A program made the translations under genes and the position numbers. From Alkalibacterium pelagium (GTDB lineage Bacteria; Bacillota; Bacilli; Lactobacillales; Carnobacteriaceae_A): a DNA stretch of 64,000 bases. Location of the stretch: contig NZ_FNZU01000004.1 of assembly GCF_900109325.1 (NCBI RefSeq), forward strand, positions 154,979-218,978, in the 5' to 3' direction. The notes beneath the pieces are model-generated. The model searched no databases and had not been told where the DNA came from. It saw only the letters and a list, made by a program, of their open reading frames with translations. This document shows, piece by piece, positions 60,739 to 64,000 of the stretch (its first letter is position 1; each line of letters starts with the position of its first letter).

Positions 60739-61917
60739 ATGAGTGAGCAGTACAATAAAAAAATTGATTCAATCACTAAAGACTTAAGACCGGAACTTCA
60801 GGAGCTGAGCGAGTATATCTATGCTAATCCTGAACTGGGTCACGAAGAGTTTCTGTCATCAAAGGCTCATGTGGAATTGCTTGAAAAACATGGATTTGAT
60901 GTGGAATACCCTTATCTGGGAATCGGTACAGCGTTCAGAGCGGTTTATAAAGGAGAAAAAGAAGGACCAACCCTTGCCTACTTGTCTGAATATGATGCCC
61001 TTCCTGGTATCGGACATGGTTGTGGGCATAATCTGCTCGGGGCGACCGATACTGGGGCGGGACTAGCCTTGTCCAAACTGGTTGATGAGGCAGGTGGGAC
61101 AGTGGTTGTCCTAGGAACGCCGGCAGAGGAGACTAATGGAGATAAAGTGACTATGGCGGATGCCGGAACCTTTGACGATGTAGATATTGCATTCTGTACT
61201 CACCCATCTGACAGTTATCAGGCCAGTGGCACGTCCATGGCCATGGAAGCCATTGAATTCAGATTCTATGGACAGACCGCTCATGCAGCTGCCTCACCTT
61301 TCGAGGGAAAAAATGCCCTTGATGCCTGCATCAACTTCTTCAATAATGTCAGTTCACTCCGCCAGCAGATTCACCCGAGCGCACGCGTTCATGGTGTCAT
61401 CAAAGAAGGCGGAGAGGCAGCGAACGTGATTCCGGACTATACGAGAGCCGAGTTTTACGTTAGAGCAATGGATATGCCTTACTTGAATGAGCTGCGTGAA
61501 AAAGTCATTCGCTGTGCAGAAGCCGGAGCACTAGCTGCGGACTGCCGAATGGAATGGGGTCACTATGAAGCAGCCTACAAGAATATGATCACAAATGAGA
61601 CGCTGTCTTCCTTATATAATGAGAAGATGTCAGAGCTTGGCATTCAAATGATTACTGATGAGCGGGATTCTATGGGGTCAATGGATGTGGGAAATGTCAG
61701 TCAGGTTGTTCCGGCAATAAATCCATATTTTGAAATCACTAATGGCAAATCCGTTTCAGCACACACGACTGAATTTAGAGACTGCACGCTGACTGAAGAA
61801 GCGTATCAGGGAATGGAAAAAACCATTGCCGGACTGACCCATACTGCTCTAGCACTTATTACAGACCCCGACATGCTGCAGCGCGTGAAGGATGAATTTG
61901 AAGCAAACGTAGACTAA
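60739..61917 (+). CDS. M20-family peptidase/aminoacyl hydrolase (AbgB/PM20D2-like)
   Basis: A 392-residue di-metal amidohydrolase. Metal ligands are visible in GIGHGCGHNLLG (His), GTPAEETNGDKV (Glu-Glu), CTHPSD (His) and the final SVSAHTTEF (His). The dimerisation domain at about 180-295 contains FYGQTAHAAASPFEGKNALDA. The sequence is nearer to p-aminobenzoyl-glutamate or dipeptide-type hydrolases than to classical aminoacylases; the substrate is not certain. I chose the ATG at 60739, because GAGGA at 60726 is too near the ATG at 60730. Confidence 0.87.
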   Translation: MSEQYNKKIDSITKDLRPELQELSEYIYANPELGHEEFLSSKAHVELLEKHGFDVEYPYLGIGTAFRAVYKGEKEGPTLAYLSEYDALPGIGHGCGHNLLGATDTGAGLALSKLVDEAGGTVVVLGTPAEETNGDKVTMADAGTFDDVDIAFCTHPSDSYQASGTSMAMEAIEFRFYGQTAHAAASPFEGKNALDACINFFNNVSSLRQQIHPSARVHGVIKEGGEAANVIPDYTRAEFYVRAMDMPYLNELREKVIRCAEAGALAADCRMEWGHYEAAYKNMITNETLSSLYNEKMSELGIQMITDERDSMGSMDVGNVSQVVPAINPYFEITNGKSVSAHTTEFRDCTLTEEAYQGMEKTIAGLTHTALALITDPDMLQRVKDEFEANVD

Positions 61918-61925
61918 ATTGCAGG

Positions 61926-62024
61926 ACCGACCAATGCTTAAGACTGTCCCTACATCCCATGTTCAGAAATCAAATCTGAATATGGGCTGATGATAAAAGT
62001 CGAGACATTGGTCGGTTTTTTTTT
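61926..62024 (+). terminator. Long branched terminator after the M20 gene
   Basis: The outer stem ACCGACCAATG/CATTGGTCGGT is followed by eight T residues. Inside it lies a second hairpin (CCCAT-TTCAG against CTGAA-ATGGG). The branched shape is unusual for a plain terminator. Positions 62025-62258 after it are AT-rich with no gene visible. Confidence 0.75.
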
Positions 62025-62258
62025 GCTTAAAACTAAACGTTTAATTCGATTTAAAAATGGGCACTCAAATGTGACATTAGTTAGAAGAATCATCAGTCAC
62101 CTTGAAGTCTCTAATCATCTGAACTAGAATAAACAAGTATAGAAGAGTGAATAAAATGAATATATCACTATAAATCATACTAATGAATTTAAATGCAAGT
62201 GAATCTGTTTTTATTGCACATTAATCAACACCATTAAATACGAAAAGGAGGGAATCAC

Positions 62259-62432
62259 ATGGATAAACGTCTAAAAATCACTGCTGGGATAGCCATGGCA
62301 GTGGGAATTATCATTGTGGCAGTCATGACTTTTTCATTCATAGTCAATGTAGTAATGAACGATGCAGCTGCCGATTATGAGCAGCCATCAGATGAGTACG
62401 TGACGTTAACTGTAGAAGATGTGAGAGAGTAG
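62259..62432 (+). CDS. Small single-span protein
   Basis: A 57-residue protein. Basic start MDKRLK, one hydrophobic helix at about 8-33 (TAGIAMAVGIIIVAVMTFSFIVNVV), then an acidic extracytoplasmic tail (YEQPSDEYVTLTVEDVRE). AAAGGAGGG lies seven bases before the ATG. No family is recognised. It ends 23 bp before another single-span gene and forms an operon with it. Confidence 0.65.
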   Translation: MDKRLKITAGIAMAVGIIIVAVMTFSFIVNVVMNDAAADYEQPSDEYVTLTVEDVRE

Positions 62433-62455
62433 CGAGTACAAAAGGAGTATTCTCG

Positions 62456-62836
62456 ATGAAACGACAGGATAAAATCATATACATACTTGGCTCACTTTCA
62501 GTGGTGATGTTCATGCTTCTATTTCTAGGAGGCATTGCTTTTTTCATGACGAATCGAAGTGACTCAGCCAATCAGAATCATGCAAGGCGGGAACAGGAAC
62601 GTCAGGCGGAATTGATACAATCCGTACAGACACTGGAAGTCACTGAAACAGAACCGGAAGTAACTGATATTATTTGGGAGTCTAGAAGAGAAGGAACTGT
62701 CTTCTGGACAAATCAGTCAAATGAAGAAAACAGCATTCCTTTTTACATAACATCTGAGGAAGATGTCGATTACCACCCGGAGGCAATCGGTGAATACCCG
62801 GTGAACTACCCACCACTTAAATCCTTTGGATTTTGA
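62456..62836 (+). CDS. Single-span protein whose 3' end is replaced by an insertion element
   Basis: A 126-residue frame. Basic start MKRQDK, a membrane helix at about 8-31 (IYILGSLSVVMFMLLFLGGIAFFM), then a hydrophilic, Glu-rich extracellular region. The last eleven codons (from about 62801, VNYPPLKSFGF) lie within the right end of the IS605-type element, including its terminal hairpin, so the original C-terminus is lost or was elsewhere. AAAAGGAGTATTCTCG precedes the ATG. Function unknown; it is paired with the small gene at 62259. I regard it as a truncated host gene with an IS-derived tail. Confidence 0.6.
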   Translation: MKRQDKIIYILGSLSVVMFMLLFLGGIAFFMTNRSDSANQNHARREQERQAELIQSVQTLEVTETEPEVTDIIWESRREGTVFWTNQSNEENSIPFYITSEEDVDYHPEAIGEYPVNYPPLKSFGF

Positions 62837-62960
62837 AGTGGGGGCTTCCTACGAACTCCATTCTTATCTGCACAGACTTCATACAGACAGTGGAATCGGA
62901 TATGGGTAGGCTCAAAAGGCAGTCCCTGCCTCATTGATTTTCTTTTACTTGGCCAACGCC
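62801..62960 (-). ncRNA. Candidate omega RNA (reRNA) of TnpB
   Basis: In characterised TnpB systems a guide RNA is made from the tnpB 3' end through the element's right end, with the guide taken from flanking DNA. The segment downstream of the tnpB stop here has the matching layout: a structured 145-nt region, a terminal hairpin at 62813-62841, and a right end near 62801. The guide would then be host sequence just below 62801 read on the minus strand. The exact 5' end is not determinable. Confidence 0.5.
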
Positions 62961-64000
62961 AAGAGGTTCTTGCTGGCATTGATATCTCTGTCAAGGTATT
63001 CCCCGCAATTCGGGCAGTCCCACTCCCGGATGTTGAGCGGCTTCTTGCCGTCTCGGTGTCCGCAACTCGAACAAACCTGACTGGACGGATAAAATCGGTC
63101 TGCTTTGATAAGTGTCCGTCCTTTTTGCTTGGATTTATATTCTAATTGGCGGACGAATTCATACCATCCTGCATCACCAATGCTTTTTGCCAGTTTATGA
63201 TTTTTCATCAGGTTCTTACTGGACAACGTTTCGATTACAATGACTTGGTTTTCGTCTGTAATCTTTTTGGATAGTTTGTGCAAGAAATCTCTGCGCTGAT
63301 TGGCAATCTTCTCGTGCTTTTTGGCCACTTGAATGCGTGCTTTATTGCGGTTCTTACCGCCTTTTTGTTTGCGGGATAATGACCGTTGCGCCTTCTTCAG
63401 CTTCTTTTCGGACTTGTACAGCGGTTTTGGATTTTTGTGCTTCTCAGTCTCCCCTAAATCATTGGTGGTGATCGCAAAATCCGAAATACCCAAATCAATC
63501 CCGATCTTCCGTTCAACTAATTGGGGCGTTTCGTCCGCTGATTCCACAAGAATGGATATAAAATATTTTCCCGATTTATTCATTGATATCGTACATGATT
63601 TAATCTTGCCTTGAAAAGTACGATGCTGGACAAGCTTTACACATCCGATTTTAGGCAGTTTGATCTTACCATCTTCAATTCGGATATTTCCCCCTTGATT
63701 GTTGGTGGTATAACTCGCTTTTGAACGGTGTTTGGATTTGAATTTTGGAAATCCAATGGATTTATCCCGGAAGAAATTTTTGTAGGCTCGTTCCAAATTC
63801 TGCTGAGCGTTCGCCAAAGCCAGACTATCAACCGCTTTCATAAAAGGAAACGCTTCTTTGTACTGAGCGGGCGTATTGTTGAGCATTTGTTTCGTCAATT
63901 TATAGTGGTCGATCTTGTCGCTAAGCATTTGGTTATAAATGAAGCGGGCACAACCAAAACAGTTCGCAAAATAGTTTTTTTGTTCTTCATTTGGGTAGAG
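62945..64000 (-). CDS. tnpB: TnpB RNA-guided endonuclease, N-terminus outside window
   Basis: The frame stays open from 63928 to the window edge (…CARFIYNQ precedes the ATG at 63928), so the true start lies beyond 64000; at least 351 residues are visible. The RuvC catalytic acids are all present: Asp in KIGIDLGISDFAI, Glu in QVIVIETLSSKNLM and Asp in YLDRDINASKNLL. The zinc finger is CSSCG…CPNCG. TnpB cuts DNA next to a short target-adjacent motif, guided by an RNA from the element's right end, and favours element retention. The coding frame shows no stop or frameshift, so the enzyme may be active. Confidence 0.93.
   Translation of the reverse strand, partial: LYPNEEQKNYFANCFGCARFIYNQMLSDKIDHYKLTKQMLNNTPAQYKEAFPFMKAVDSLALANAQQNLERAYKNFFRDKSIGFPKFKSKHRSKASYTTNNQGGNIRIEDGKIKLPKIGCVKLVQHRTFQGKIKSCTISMNKSGKYFISILVESADETPQLVERKIGIDLGISDFAITTNDLGETEKHKNPKPLYKSEKKLKKAQRSLSRKQKGGKNRNKARIQVAKKHEKIANQRRDFLHKLSKKITDENQVIVIETLSSKNLMKNHKLAKSIGDAGWYEFVRQLEYKSKQKGRTLIKADRFYPSSQVCSSCGHRDGKKPLNIREWDCPNCGEYLDRDINASKNLLALAK

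Larger units (their letters stand above)
62801..64000 (-). mobile_element. IS200/IS605-type element with tnpB, cut by the window edge
   Basis: One end is visible. On the minus strand, the tnpB stop is followed by about 145 nt ending in a hairpin (CCACTT-AATCC against GGATT-AAGTGG at 62813-62841), then GTGGGTAGTTCAC, the sort of right end seen in IS605-family elements. The other end and any tnpA lie beyond 64000. The element may be a tnpB-only (IS1341-type) unit. It has inserted at the 3' part of the gene at 62456. Confidence 0.75.

Overview
The window looks like a chromosomal segment of a low-to-medium-GC Gram-positive bacterium of the order Lactobacillales. The evidence is Gram-positive style ribosome binding sites (AGGAGG), lipoproteins with a Firmicutes lipobox, a phosphoketolase of the lactic acid bacterial type, and the gene order rsmG-parA-parB-DUF951-ychF-DUF1129. 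A family such as Carnobacteriaceae (Alkalibacterium or Marinilactibacillus-like) is an inference. A soluble chemoreceptor suggests a motile organism.

Layout. Positions 1-2250 are accessory: an AT-rich gene cut by the left edge, a chain of non-identical hairpins interleaved with a degenerate 22-bp direct repeat, a possible small RNA, nine tandem copies of a 52-bp repeat, and a bacteriocin-immunity-like gene. From 2.4 to 22.4 kb come an aldo/keto reductase, an Ltp-type surface lipoprotein, a family-5 peptide ABC importer with its binding protein divergent, a membrane-bound XRE regulator, phosphoketolase, an FAD/Rieske oxidoreductase, an SRAP protein, PRPP synthetase, a PfkB kinase, Hsp20 and cysteine synthase. 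From 22.4 to 36 kb there is an envelope and metal stress block: PspA with a Gly/Arg-rich TPM protein, arsRDA without a visible arsenite pump, a YkpA-type ABC-F protein, a PAS chemoreceptor, ChrA, CadD, a CoA-disulfide reductase/rhodanese fusion, an aquaglyceroporin and a CaCA antiporter.

From 36.7 to 43 kb a PII-like gene is coupled to a CPA2 antiporter, followed by the rsmG-parAB-ychF housekeeping block. A dyad made of two parS half-sites in everted order lies in the rsmG leader. From 43.3 to 54.5 kb lie glutamate dehydrogenase, a nucleoside-diphosphate-sugar-type epimerase, Ogt, a deoxynucleoside kinase, a TauE-type transporter, acetoin/diacetyl reductase, an LrgA/LrgB pair (both of the last two with candidate CcpA sites), a second copy of the 52-bp repeat family, an RpiR regulator divergent from a Gfo/Idh/MocA enzyme, several tiny membrane proteins, and a SOUL-HIT pair. 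From 54.6 kb to the end are tRNA-Leu(CAG), sbcDC, ridA, a CPBP protease, an M20 peptidase, two single-span proteins, and an IS200/IS605-type element carrying tnpB. The right edge cuts off the tnpB 5' end, and the element's other end has inserted into a host reading frame.

Most genes sit in one- to three-gene units closed by clear intrinsic terminators, many of them bidirectional. No rRNA, CRISPR array, complete prophage or transposase tnpA is visible. The least explained parts are the hairpin array at 0.5-1.0 kb, the 52-bp repeat family (two loci), the parS-like dyad, the arsRDA set lacking its pump, and the TnpB insertion.
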